From positions 124,001 through 188,000 of the forward strand of contig NZ_RSEC01000060.1 of assembly GCF_003937945.1 (NCBI RefSeq): DNA of 64,000 bases, in the 5' to 3' direction. Shown here piece after piece: positions 1 through 8,638 of this stretch (the stretch's first letter is position 1; each line of letters begins with the position of its first letter). The notes beneath the pieces are model-generated. The model was given only the letters and a program-made list of their open reading frames with translations, searched no databases and was not told the DNA's origin. Made by a program: the position numbers and the translations under genes. The stretch comes from Amycolatopsis eburnea (GTDB lineage: Bacteria > Actinomycetota > Actinomycetes > Mycobacteriales > Pseudonocardiaceae).

Positions 1-1
1 A

Positions 2-532
2 CTCGGGGCCGCGTTACCGACCACGACCGGGCTCGCCGTCACGGTCACCGACCAGGACGGAAACGAGTGGACGGGAGCCGAAACCCAGACTGTGCCCCTT
101 GTGCAGAGCGCAATTCCCCTCGACGGTCCAGCCGATAGCCCCGTCGCCGTGTACCTCGATCTCGTACCCGCACCACCCAACAAGGGCTTCCGCCGCTACG
201 CCGAAAGCCACCCCTACGCCCACGCAGTCGAGATCGCAGTGGCGAAACGCGAACCCATCCCCGCCGACGCCGGCCCCGCACTAGTCACGGAACTGCGCCA
301 GCGCATCGGCGAGGTCGCAGGAAGCCGGCCCGTGCACTTGTTCATGCGCGTCCCTTTCCCTGTCGCCGTGATGCTGGGACGCGCGTGCAACACGCTGAGA
401 GTCACCCTCTACGAATGGGAGCGTGAAGTCGAACCGCCAACGTACCTCGAGATGGCCACCGTGTCGGCAGGCCGCAGCGGTGGGCCCGTTGTGTCATGGA
501 CGACCGACCGGACTGCGGGCAAGCCAGAGTAG
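2..532 (+). CDS. SAVED-domain protein, C-terminal part (5' end outside window)
   Basis: The frame is open from the window edge, so the N-terminus is missing; 176 residues are visible. The pattern matches the SAVED fold: a stretch giving a conserved-looking beta strand (SPVAVYLDLVPAP), a central helix (ELRQRIGEV), then the hallmark C-terminal HLFMRVPFPVAVMLGRACN followed by a strand ending YEWE. SAVED domains bind cyclic oligonucleotides made by CD-NTases and are usually fused to an N-terminal nuclease, TIR or protease effector in CBASS-type antiphage systems. The effector and any cyclase would lie upstream, outside the window. An internal GTG at 92 is possible but the domain begins before it. 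The locus next to a helicase and integrative-element genes fits a defence island. Domain call is by pattern only. Confidence 0.7.
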   Translation, partial: LGAALPTTTGLAVTVTDQDGNEWTGAETQTVPLVQSAIPLDGPADSPVAVYLDLVPAPPNKGFRRYAESHPYAHAVEIAVAKREPIPADAGPALVTELRQRIGEVAGSRPVHLFMRVPFPVAVMLGRACNTLRVTLYEWEREVEPPTYLEMATVSAGRSGGPVVSWTTDRTAGKPE

Positions 533-948
533 ACAGTCCCAAACGCCGCGTCACGACGCGCCGACCGCCGCCGCGACCGAAGGCGCCGCCCCGCCGGATC
601 CCGCTCACCGTCCCGTCCGGCATCGCGGTCCTCGCGATGGCGGCCTGCCACGCCAGCTGCACGCCCCCGGACGCAGCCGGGACATGCAGCTCATCGTCGT
701 AGACGGCCTACTCCACCTGGGACGTCCAGATGTAGGCCAGCCCGGTCAGTGCTGCGACTAGCAGGAACGGGCCGCGACCGCGAGCCCGGAACTCAAGGCC
801 TTGGCGCCGCGGCTGCTGGCCGAGTCGCAGGAGTAACCCTGCCTGATCTCCTGACACTCACAAGGACGAATTACAACGCGGGGCGTAAGCACACCAGTCC
901 GGTCCAGACCGGAACAGCCGAGGGACCACCGACGATCTCCTGCCTAGC
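533..948. other. Gap without a convincing gene
   Basis: About 415 bases between the SAVED gene and the next plausible CDS. Open frames exist on both strands, but their translations are Arg/Pro-rich or low-complexity and resemble no family. No tRNA, clear terminator or inverted repeat was seen. It may be decayed coding sequence. Confidence 0.5.
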
Positions 949-1740
949 GTGGAACGGGTGGCGGCTCACCGAGAACTTCCCCGCGACCAGTATCACTGCT
1001 CGACGTGTGGAGGTGCCCACCGCTACGGATCCCAGCGTGGACAGCGTTGCGGGCAAACTTCGAGCCGCCCCAAGTACCAACGCCGCACCGTTCCGCGAGC
1101 CCAGGCCCACAGGCCGGACTGGACCACTCCACCGACGTCGCAGTACACGTCACCGCGGCCTCGGACGACCTTTCCGCCCACACATACGCCGACGCCGCCA
1201 CGCGAAGCCAAGCCGACACCCGACCGGAAAGCCGAACGCCGTCAACGCGCCAAGGAATCGCTGACCCGAGATCCCTCGAACATCGCCGGCGACGTCGTCA
1301 CCTATGTCTTCGACGAGAACGGCTTCTACACCCGGCTGGCCAATCGAGCGATCGACAAGGTCCCGTGGTTCCACCCGGTCCGCTACCGATCACACGGTCT
1401 CTGCGTGTGCTTGAACAACGTCGCGAAGGGCCTAGACCCGGCCACGTACGCCAAATGGGCTCAGTTGCCGCTCCGCGCCGGGCTGATCCGTGTCGGCTGC
1501 CCGACCTTCCTCGCCGAGGTCCTCAGCGCGGCGTCCGCGTTCGGCGTCAAACAGATCCTCGGCACCCTCCCGCATGCCCAGTTGTACAAGACCATGCGAG
1601 TCATGATTCCGCTGGTGTGCCCCGACTTGGGCATCTGCCCGGCACGGACGGACGTCGTGAAGACCTACGCCTCACCCGCACTCGGTCAAGAACTGAAAGC
1701 GTTCGCCGCCGACCTTCGGAGAGCAGGCGCGACCGGATAA
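949..1740 (+). CDS. Hypothetical protein, start uncertain
   Basis: Not recognised. A 263-residue frame from a GTG. The last ~165 residues (from about base 1245) look like a real folded protein, with regular hydrophobic spacing and motifs such as VTYVFDENGFYTRLANRAI and VCLNNVAKGLDPATYAKW. The first ~95 residues are Arg/Pro/Thr-rich and contain a CSTC pair, so the true start may be further downstream, or the upstream part may be a decayed region. It converges on the helicase gene with a strong stem-loop between them. Its place between a SAVED protein and a helicase raises the possibility of a defence role, but nothing in the sequence shows one. Confidence 0.4.
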   Translation: MERVAAHRELPRDQYHCSTCGGAHRYGSQRGQRCGQTSSRPKYQRRTVPRAQAHRPDWTTPPTSQYTSPRPRTTFPPTHTPTPPREAKPTPDRKAERRQRAKESLTRDPSNIAGDVVTYVFDENGFYTRLANRAIDKVPWFHPVRYRSHGLCVCLNNVAKGLDPATYAKWAQLPLRAGLIRVGCPTFLAEVLSAASAFGVKQILGTLPHAQLYKTMRVMIPLVCPDLGICPARTDVVKTYASPALGQELKAFAADLRRAGATG

Positions 1741-1823
1741 GTCGATCGCAGCTCCCAAGCTCATCAGCACGACGATCCGCGACGGGCACCTTCCGGTGGC
1801 CGCCGCGCCGATATCAGTTTGAG

Positions 1824-1858
1824 TCGCAGCGCTTACCGCAGGGCGGCAAGCGCTGCGA
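1824..1858. terminator. Stem-loop between convergent genes
   Basis: Perfect 11-bp inverted repeat TCGCAGCGCTT / AAGCGCTGCGA (1824-1834 and 1848-1858) with a 13-base loop, lying between the stop of the upstream plus-strand gene (1740) and the stop of the minus-strand helicase (1966). There is no U-tract, which is common for high-GC actinobacterial terminators. Likely bidirectional. Confidence 0.65.
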
Positions 1859-1965
1859 GCTCGACGGCCCGGCGCGAAGCGATCAGGAAGGTGCCCCAGT
1901 TCTGCGTCAGGTCGACGAAGCCTCTTAGATCTCACGACTTCCGCTAGGCCGGTAGGCCGAAAGCC

Positions 1966-4614
1966 TCAGCTGCCGCGGATCGGGTCGCGAGTCAGCCGCT
2001 CCCGCACCTGCGTCGGCAATACTCCGTTGTCCCAGAGCACACTGGCGAACTCTTCACGCGGCAACTCGCCCGCGATCCCCTTCGCCATGCCACGTAGTTC
2101 CTTCCATGCTCGCACCGCGTCATGCGCAACGTCCAACATCCGCTTCGGCAATACCAGATGGACGTGAGCGGCCGCGATCGGCACGGCATCCGGGTCGACC
2201 ACGCCACGCGGCGTCACGATGATCGAGACGCTGCCGCTGGGCGGGGCTTCCACACCTTGGTCTGCGGCCAACGACGCAAGCTGGGTGTTGGTCTGCCGCA
2301 CGTAATCCATGCTCAGCATCCCCGCAGGCTCCTGCTCGCTCTTGGCCTCGACGGTCATCCAGAGCGTGCGCCACATCCAAGCCGCGTCGGCCCGACCCTT
2401 TTCCGCTGGCTTGAACGACTCCGCCCCCAGGAGTTCGCCGAGCGCCACTAGGCCTCGCTCGTACCTGGACGCCTCTCGCTGGCTCAGGTTCGCCAACATG
2501 TTCGAGAAGAAGCTCTCAAACTTCACAGGTGACGCCAACTTGCCGTTGAGCAATGAAACGACGGCTGTCACACCCGCTTCGTCGGCGGGATCCGAGTCGT
2601 AGGTCGCGCTCGGGAGCCGGTGGACCTCCTTGAGCCACGTGGTCCCGACGGCGGCCGCATACGCCTTCCGGAGGAAGTCGGCACTGCGCAGGGCCGCCGG
2701 CGACGTGTCGCCCGTCGACGCCAGATCGGACCAGGCGCTGGCGAGGTAGGCCCATAGCGCGCGGTACGGCCGAAGTGTGGAAGCTGTCAGGTTCTCGAAC
2801 ACTTCACCGGCTGTCCGCGCCGCCGACTCCCAGTCCTGCTGCCAGGCGTAGGTCCAAGCTCTCACTTCACGCACAGTGCTCGCGGCGAGCTGAGCCGCGT
2901 GAGGCGCCGCGACGCGGGTGGCCTCGCGACGAAGTTTTGCCAGTTCCGGTTCAGCGTCTTCCTGCCAGATCCGGTCCTGTTCGAGGGCACTCTCCGCGAG
3001 CAGGATCAGGTCGTCAGCCGGGACCTGGCTCTGATCAAGCCCGAAGGTGATCTCCGCCTGCAGCTCGGCCGGCAGCGATTCCCTGATCTCCCTGCGCGAG
3101 AGGAACCGCAAGATGTCCGCACCCGTCACCACGACGACGGCCCAGTCCTTCGGCCCCCGAGTACATCGGCCGGCTCCCTGGACGATTCTGGTGCGGACGC
3201 GCTCGTCGAGTACCTCCGAAGCACGCAACTTGGTGTCCAGGAACCGGTCCTGCAGGTGCGACGCCGCCGGGAGGCCCGACATCACCATCATGCGGCAGAC
3301 GTCAGCGGCGAGGTCCATGCCGTCGTAGCGGCTGGGCGCCAGCAGTATCCCGGCTTCGGCGTCGACGAACGGCTGGATGCCGGTGTCGGAGTCCTTCGCG
3401 GTGAATCGCTCTGCAGCAGGCACGCCCAGCCGGTTGGCGATCTGCGTGGCCGAGTCCTCGTCCGGCGTCAGCACGAGCCGCTTCCGGGACAGGGCCAGCA
3501 AGCTGTCGACCAGGCCTGCGACCGGCTCCTGGCTGTTCTCCTCGTCATCATCAATGAGGCTGCCGTCGACCGGAACGTCCGCCAGCTCGGGAAACACGAA
3601 GAACCGACGCCCGCTGCCGGTTCTGTCCCACGCCGTCGGCACGGGGACGCGTTTGATGTCCGTACGACCAAAAGCGCGTTCCAGCTCACCGGCACCACCG
3701 AGAGTAGCCGACAGATACAGCCGCTGACCTGGATCGGTGAACGGCTCGTGCTGGAACGTCGGTGGAATCATCGGCCGGATGTAGAACTCACGACGAGAAA
3801 CGTAGAACAGGCACGAGCCGAGGTTGGCGCGCACCATCCGGAACCGGTAGGCGGAGTCGCCGGTAAGCGCGCTGAGCACGCGATCGATATCCTCGGTGTG
3901 GCGCGCGACCGCGCCGACGGGAAGGAGTCGCACCTCACGGGTATCTACAGCGGGTGAGACCGGACCGACCATTCGTGTGACGAGCGCCGGCTCGACTGAT
4001 TCCCCCAGCGCGTCGAAGAGCTGCTCGTACTGATCGGTATCCCGGCCGACGCTCAGCGCCCACGCCTCGGCGACAAAGCCTTCCGCAGCGTGCGCGTCAT
4101 CGAAAACCAGTGTCTGGGCGTCGGCCAGGTGCGAGTTGAGATTGAAGATGGCGCTGTAGGTCGTCACGGCGATGGCATCGGCCCGGGTGTACCGCGCGAG
4201 CTTGGCCTGAGCCCAGTCCCTGTGCGACCCGATCAGCATGACGGCCGGGATGCCCTGATCGGTCGCCTTCTGCAGTACTTGGCGGGCGAGTTGCCTGGTC
4301 GGGCAAGCATAGACGACCCGCTGCCCCAGCGTACGACGCCGCCATTCGGAGATCAGGAGGCCGACGAGGGTCTTACCGGACCCGGTGGGGAGCTCAAGCG
4401 CTACGTCCGGGGTGTCGCGGTGATTGTCGGCGTAGGTCCGCAGCTGGTCGGCTTGGTGAGACCACAGAGCGCCCACTCCGCCCGGGGTGCGCGGGAGTTC
4501 GCCGAACAGAGCTTCCGGGTCAGTCGCACCAGCCACCGGCTCAGCCCGGCGCCGGAAGCGCGGCCGCAGGCGGCTGGGGTCCTCGTTCGTCGTCACAGCC
4601 GTAGTCTCTCGCAC
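1966..4614 (-). CDS. Large SF2 DEAD/DEAH-box helicase (DDAH Walker B)
   Basis: An 882-residue superfamily 2 helicase. Walker A is LPTGSGKT at residues 75-82, motif Ib-like TTYSAIF follows, Walker B is FDDAH at 171-175, motif III is YLSATLGG and motif VI is QGAGRCTRG. The two RecA lobes take the N-terminal ~500 residues; the C-terminal ~380 residues are largely helical with no recognised domain. It probably uses ATP to unwind or translocate on nucleic acid. The start is GTG. The C-terminal extension and the neighbours (SAVED protein, DUF2637 genes) resemble helicases in phage-defence islands, but no partner nuclease is adjacent, so no named system can be assigned. An orphan or multi-gene remnant is possible. 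Confidence 0.8.
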   Translation of the reverse strand: MRETTAVTTNEDPSRLRPRFRRRAEPVAGATDPEALFGELPRTPGGVGALWSHQADQLRTYADNHRDTPDVALELPTGSGKTLVGLLISEWRRRTLGQRVVYACPTRQLARQVLQKATDQGIPAVMLIGSHRDWAQAKLARYTRADAIAVTTYSAIFNLNSHLADAQTLVFDDAHAAEGFVAEAWALSVGRDTDQYEQLFDALGESVEPALVTRMVGPVSPAVDTREVRLLPVGAVARHTEDIDRVLSALTGDSAYRFRMVRANLGSCLFYVSRREFYIRPMIPPTFQHEPFTDPGQRLYLSATLGGAGELERAFGRTDIKRVPVPTAWDRTGSGRRFFVFPELADVPVDGSLIDDDEENSQEPVAGLVDSLLALSRKRLVLTPDEDSATQIANRLGVPAAERFTAKDSDTGIQPFVDAEAGILLAPSRYDGMDLAADVCRMMVMSGLPAASHLQDRFLDTKLRASEVLDERVRTRIVQGAGRCTRGPKDWAVVVVTGADILRFLSRREIRESLPAELQAEITFGLDQSQVPADDLILLAESALEQDRIWQEDAEPELAKLRREATRVAAPHAAQLAASTVREVRAWTYAWQQDWESAARTAGEVFENLTASTLRPYRALWAYLASAWSDLASTGDTSPAALRSADFLRKAYAAAVGTTWLKEVHRLPSATYDSDPADEAGVTAVVSLLNGKLASPVKFESFFSNMLANLSQREASRYERGLVALGELLGAESFKPAEKGRADAAWMWRTLWMTVEAKSEQEPAGMLSMDYVRQTNTQLASLAADQGVEAPPSGSVSIIVTPRGVVDPDAVPIAAAHVHLVLPKRMLDVAHDAVRAWKELRGMAKGIAGELPREEFASVLWDNGVLPTQVRERLTRDPIRGS

Positions 4615-4714
4615 CGCACAACCGCAACCGAAGGGACGGATGCTGCTGAGCTTGCCTCGGCAGGGGGTGTGAGGCCCCGTCAGACCCTGGGCAGGGAAGA
4701 TGGCTCAGCATTCA

Positions 4715-5325
4715 TCAGTTCGAATACGAGCGTGCGGCCGCATGCACGCTCGGCCGACGTAGTACTCCCACTTCGCTCCTCGGCCGTTCGTGGCTCTCCA
4801 TGTCCCGTCGCGAGACCGTCGCCGGATTGGGCGGCTCGACGGTCTCGTCGCTCGGTTCCATCTCGGGAGACGGTCCGTGAATCTCGCTGCCGGGGTCGAG
4901 GTCTCGGAGCCAGTCTCGCGATACCGCTGCTTCAACGCGACGGTCAACAGCTCGACCGCCAGCAGCATCACGAGCGACGGACACGCCGCCACTGTCACCT
5001 GCAGCACGCCCAGATCCGGCGATGAGCAGATGTTCGCCACCCACTACAGGCAGATACCGAACACGAGCGCCAGCTGCGCTACCCACCGGCTCGACGGGCG
5101 CCCGCTACGGCGGGTCTTCCACAGCTCGACGGTCGCGATCGTCACCAAGCCGTCCACCAGCAGCGGCCAGATCGAGGCGGTCACGCCATCCGAGCCGAAA
5201 CGGAATGCGAACTCACGTCCGTGATGGTAGGAGGCATACGCCGCGCCGAGTGCGACCAGACCGGTGCAGATGCACTGGATGGAAGGAGCAAGATCCTGAG
5301 CAAGCCACTCCGTGCGCCGCCCCAC
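4715..5325 (-). pseudogene. DUF2637 (SpdB-like) pseudogene
   Basis: The first 93 codons parallel the intact DUF2637 gene just upstream: CTGLVALGAAYASYHHGREF here against CTTLVALGAAYASYRHGREF there. The frame is then cut by an in-frame TAG at 5044-5046. The same frame resumes with VANICSSPDLGVLQVTVAAC, matching the next membrane segment of the intact copy, so the stop lies inside the domain. Further on, homology seems to move to another frame near base 4915 (DPGSEI... resembling PGRSDI... of the copy), suggesting an additional frameshift. DUF2637 proteins are multi-spanning membrane proteins typical of actinobacterial integrative elements. The two copies look like a tandem duplication. Confidence 0.75.
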
Positions 5326-5563
5326 GGCCGCACTGCCGCATCAAACCTGCTCTAACAGCCGTCTCGCCCCGGCGAACGGGGCTGCTGTAGACGGCCTGGA
5401 CCAGGCGACACCGCCTGACAGTTGCGAGCCCGAGGGGAGCCCGAGAGCGCACGGACGCGACGGTAGACCGCGTCACGGGCCGGCACCGCTGCCACGCTGC
5501 GACCGAGGAAACGACCTTGCCCGGCATCACTCGACACGATCCGAACCCTCAAGATCACCACTC

Positions 5564-6328
5564 TTAACCAGCGGATTCCAGCACCGTCACTATTCCCCGC
5601 GCTCTCGCTTTGTCAGCCAGAGCCAGCTGGCTCGCTGCCGCCACAGCCGCCGACGCTGGACATCCGTCAGGTCCGCGACCGGTCGTACGCCAGCGTCGGA
5701 GAACCCGACGTCCGTAGTTGTTCGTACCCGCGACACGATCCAGGTCTGCGCCGGTCGGCGTTCGCCCCGCCGCCCGCTCTTCCAGGTAAAACGCCCACAT
5801 CCGTTCCTCGGCCGACTCGCCCGCCACCGCCCGTTCGAAGACTGCGGAACCCACGATCGGTCCTGATGGCTCGACGACGTCGATGTCGCTCCGGCCAGGT
5901 TCGTAACCCGGGTGTGCATCGTCCTGCTGCTCGCTGCTCCTATGCCGCTTCAGCGCCCTGTTCAGCAGTTCCACCGCCAACAGCAGCGCAAGCGGCGGGC
6001 AAGCCGCCACCACGACCGAAAACACCGTCAGCCGCGGCGCCGAACCGATGTTCGCGCACAACGACAGCGAGATGCCAAAGCCGAACGCCATCCACGCGGC
6101 CCAACGCCGGCCGTCACTCTTCTTCCATAGCTCGACCGTCGCCGTCGTCAGCAGACCATCCACGATCAACGGCCAGATCGCAGCCGTCTTTTCGTCCGCA
6201 CCGAACCGCAAGGCGAACTCACGACCGTGTCGGTACGACGCGTAAGCCGCGCCGAGCGCCACCAAGGTCGTGCACACGCATTGCACCCACAGTGATGCCT
6301 TCTCACTGTCCATCCTCAGTGCCATCAT
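5564..6328 (-). CDS. DUF2637 domain membrane protein (SpdB-like)
   Basis: 254 residues, ATG start. Four hydrophobic segments in the first ~130 residues (including TTLVALGAAYASYRHG, IWPLIVDGLLTTATVELW and VVVAACPPLALLLAVELL) define the DUF2637 membrane domain. A charged linker follows, then a C-terminal ~75-residue helical domain with an HTH-like look (RTPTGADLDRVAGTNNYGRR). This architecture is known from actinobacterial plasmids and integrative elements, where SpdB-like proteins are linked to spread of conjugative DNA through mycelium. No integrase, excisionase or replication gene is visible beside it, so it is probably a leftover of a larger element. Its broken sister lies directly downstream. 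Confidence 0.75.
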   Translation of the reverse strand: MMALRMDSEKASLWVQCVCTTLVALGAAYASYRHGREFALRFGADEKTAAIWPLIVDGLLTTATVELWKKSDGRRWAAWMAFGFGISLSLCANIGSAPRLTVFSVVVAACPPLALLLAVELLNRALKRHRSSEQQDDAHPGYEPGRSDIDVVEPSGPIVGSAVFERAVAGESAEERMWAFYLEERAAGRTPTGADLDRVAGTNNYGRRVLRRWRTTGRGPDGCPASAAVAAASQLALADKARARGIVTVLESAG

Positions 6329-6642
6329 GAAGCACCGCCGCGACGACGTCGCTCAATCACGACCGAACCACAAACCTGCAGCTCACGACCCCTTTGGACC
6401 CGTGAGGTTGCTGCGTGAATCGCGCCGGGGGCACCCTCGCTGACCAGTACGAACCGACCCCACGACCAGGTAAAACAGGTGCGGGGCCGGTCCGATGTTG
6501 TCCGGCTGAATCCGTTGATCAACGGGTGTTCACCCCCGTTGCGCCCCCGCGCTACTGCTCGCCGTGGGCGTCAATCCCGATGGTCAGCTGGGTGACCTCG
6601 CGGACTGCGCTTAAGCCGGCCGCTCTGGTGGCGCGGGACGGT
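6329..6642. other. Intergenic region with hairpins, no gene
   Basis: About 314 bases between the start of the DUF2637 gene and the 3' end of the stress operon. It holds the palindrome and hairpins described for 6512-6540 and presumably the DUF2637 promoter. It marks the edge between the lower-GC accessory segment and the high-GC stress operon. No tRNA-like sequence or obvious att direct repeat was seen. Confidence 0.5.
6512..6540. terminator. Overlapping palindromes, probable terminator of the stress operon
   Basis: CCGTTGATCAACGG is a perfect 14-bp palindrome (6512-6525). It runs into a second hairpin, AACGGGTG-TT-CACCCCCGTT (6521-6540, one-sided bulge). The pair lies ~100 bases beyond the last gene of the minus-strand chaperone operon. 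The two structures share bases and so would compete. No U-tract. Confidence 0.45.
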
Positions 6643-6855
6643 TCACCCCTCGCCGTTCCAGTCCGCGTCGGCGCGGTCGGCCGCCGCGGTGCGTTCATGG
6701 GCGATTTCCCGGGCGCGGCGCGCGGTTTCCTCGTCGGGGTACGGGCCGAGGAGGTCCAGGGCGCGCGAGTGACGGCCGTGTTCGACCTCGCCTGTGCTCG
6801 TGTTGAAGTACCAGCCCGCTTCCGGGCCGGGGTTGGTCTGTTCGATCCAGGTCAT
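6643..6855 (-). CDS. Small 70-residue protein at the end of the stress operon
   Basis: A 70-residue protein starting MTWIEQTNPGPEAGWYFN, acidic and rich in Ala/Arg, with the pattern GPYPDEETARRAREIAHERT. That pattern is reminiscent of short SPOR-like actinobacterial proteins, but I do not assign a function. The ATG is preceded by GGAGACGACG. It overlaps the corrected end of zwf by four bases (ATGA), which fixes both the start of this gene and the true stop of zwf at 6852. It is the last gene of the nine-gene minus-strand operon. Confidence 0.75.
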   Translation of the reverse strand: MTWIEQTNPGPEAGWYFNTSTGEVEHGRHSRALDLLGPYPDEETARRAREIAHERTAAADRADADWNGEG

Positions 6856-8259
6856 CGTCGTCTCCCGTGTGTTAGCCAAGGTGACTGCCAGGCAGGATGT
6901 CCGGCGACGAGGTCGTCGGCGGCGGCCGGGCCCCACGTGCCGGGCGGGTAGGGCTTCACCGGCGGCGGGTACGCCAGCAGCGGCCGCAGGATTCGCCAGC
7001 TCTCCTCCACCGCGTCCTGCCAGGCGAACAGCCGGTCGTCCCCGGCCAAGGCGTCGGCCAGCAGGCGTTCGTACGGGTGACTGCGGCGTGCCGAGGTCCC
7101 GCTCGAACGTCGTGTCGAGCCGGACCGGGCGCCATCGGCCCGCACCGTCCAAACCGGACAATCGCAGCCGCAGGGCGGGCTCCGGCGAAATGCGCAGCAC
7201 GAGCTGGTTCGCTTCGACCTGCGCGGCGTCCGGCAGGAAGCGCAGCCGGGGTGTGTGGCGCAGGATCAGCCGCACCTCGGTGGCGTTCACCGGCAGGCAT
7301 TTCCCGGCACGCAGGAAAACCGGCACGCCGGCCCAGCGCCAGCTGTCGATCGCCAGCTCGAGGGCGACGTAGGTTTCGGTGTCCGAATCGGCCGCCACCC
7401 CGGGCACCGACCGGTAGCCTTCGTACTGCCCGCGCACGCAGTCGCGCACCTCCACGGCCGGGATCGCCTTGAACACCTCCAGCTTCTTCGCCCGCAGGTC
7501 CGCCACGCCGGAGTCGACGGGCGCGTCCATCGCGACCAGCGCGACCAGCTGCAGCAAGTGGTTCTGCACGACGTCGCGCACCGTCCCGACCGAGTCGTAG
7601 AACCGGCCGCGCCCGGCGACGTCCAGCTTCTCCGCCGTGGTGATCTGCACCGCCGCGACGCTGTCGCGATCCCACAGCTGCGCCATGACGTGGTTGGCGA
7701 AGCGCAGGTATTCGATCTCGATGACCGGTTCCTTGCCGAGGTAGTGGTCCACGAGCAGGAGCTGCCGCTCGTCGAGCACCTGGCGGAGGCGGGCACGCAG
7801 CTCCCGCGCGGACTCGAGGTCGGTGCCGAAGGGTTTCTCCAGCGCGACCCGCGCGTCGGCCAGCAAGCCGGCCGCCGAAAGCCGCTCCACGACCGGCGCG
7901 AACAACGACGGCGGCAATGCGAGGTAGTGCAGCGGCCGCCGGATCCCGGCCAGCTCCGCCGCCAGCGCCTCGTACAGCCGCGGGTCGTTCGCGTCGCCGC
8001 CCACGTAGCTCAGCCGGCGGGCCAGCCGCGCGAACACCGCTTCGTCGAACGGCACGTCGGACTTCTCGATCGCCCGCCGGGCCAGCTCCGTCAGGTCCGC
8101 TTCCGGCAGGTCGCCGGAAGCGACCCCGACGACCCGGCAGCGCAGTGCGCCGCGCCGTTCCAGCCGGTACAGCGCGGGCAACGTCATCTTCGTGGCGAGG
8201 TCGCCGGTGATCCCGAAGATCACCAGCGCGCCCGCGGTCCAGTCCGGCACGCGCCTCAC
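6852..8259 (-). pseudogene. zwf: Glucose-6-phosphate dehydrogenase, frameshifted
   Basis: Encodes the entry enzyme of the oxidative pentose phosphate pathway (glucose-6-phosphate to 6-phosphogluconolactone, making NAD(P)H). The Rossmann motif GITGDLATK (residues 17-25) and the active-site DHYLGK (171-176, catalytic His and Lys) are intact. At about base 7080 the frame changes: upstream reads FERDLGTPQ, and the continuation HPYERLLADALAGDDRLF is in another frame and runs on to a stop at 6852-6854. One base too many (near 7080) explains this. Restored, the protein would be ~468 residues, normal for the family. It is either a real inactivating mutation or a sequencing error. Start GTG at 8259, 13 bases after the previous stop. 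Its place behind chaperones suggests NADPH supply under oxidative or heat stress. Confidence 0.85.
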
Positions 8260-8272
8260 CCCCGGCCCGCGG

Positions 8273-8608
8273 TCACAGGAGACCCCGGTCGTCCGGCGTC
8301 ACGTCGCAGGTGCGCTCGGCGCCCGGCGGGGCGTCGACCCGGACCACCGAGGCGGTCCCGCAGCCGCGCCAGGCGACCGTGATCCCCTGCGGTTCGTCGT
8401 GCGGCGCGCCGATCGGCCCGCGGGCCTCGGTCTCGGCCGGGCCGACGTGGTAGGTCCGGATGTCCTCCGCCGCTCCGTCGACCGTCGTCACCTCGTAGGC
8501 GAAGAGCGCGACGCGCTGGCCGGCGGCCGGGAACCCGGGCGGCCACGGGTTGTCGAACAGGCCGCCCTGCGGCGTGCCGATGGTCTTGGCCGTGATGGTC
8601 TCGTTCAT
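8273..8608 (-). CDS. Hypothetical 111-residue protein
   Basis: Not recognised. 111 residues, ATG start with a GGGAAGTCCC-type purine-rich leader. The sequence has alternating hydrophobic residues suggestive of a beta-rich soluble fold (RVALFAYEVTTVDGAAEDIR, GITVAWRGCGTASVVRVDAP) and no membrane segment or signal. It lies inside the stress operon between the PucR regulator and zwf, so it is co-transcribed with them. Confidence 0.65.
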   Translation of the reverse strand: MNETITAKTIGTPQGGLFDNPWPPGFPAAGQRVALFAYEVTTVDGAAEDIRTYHVGPAETEARGPIGAPHDEPQGITVAWRGCGTASVVRVDAPPGAERTCDVTPDDRGLL

Positions 8609-8638
8609 GGGACTTCCCCGGTGTCGGTGGACGGGTTT

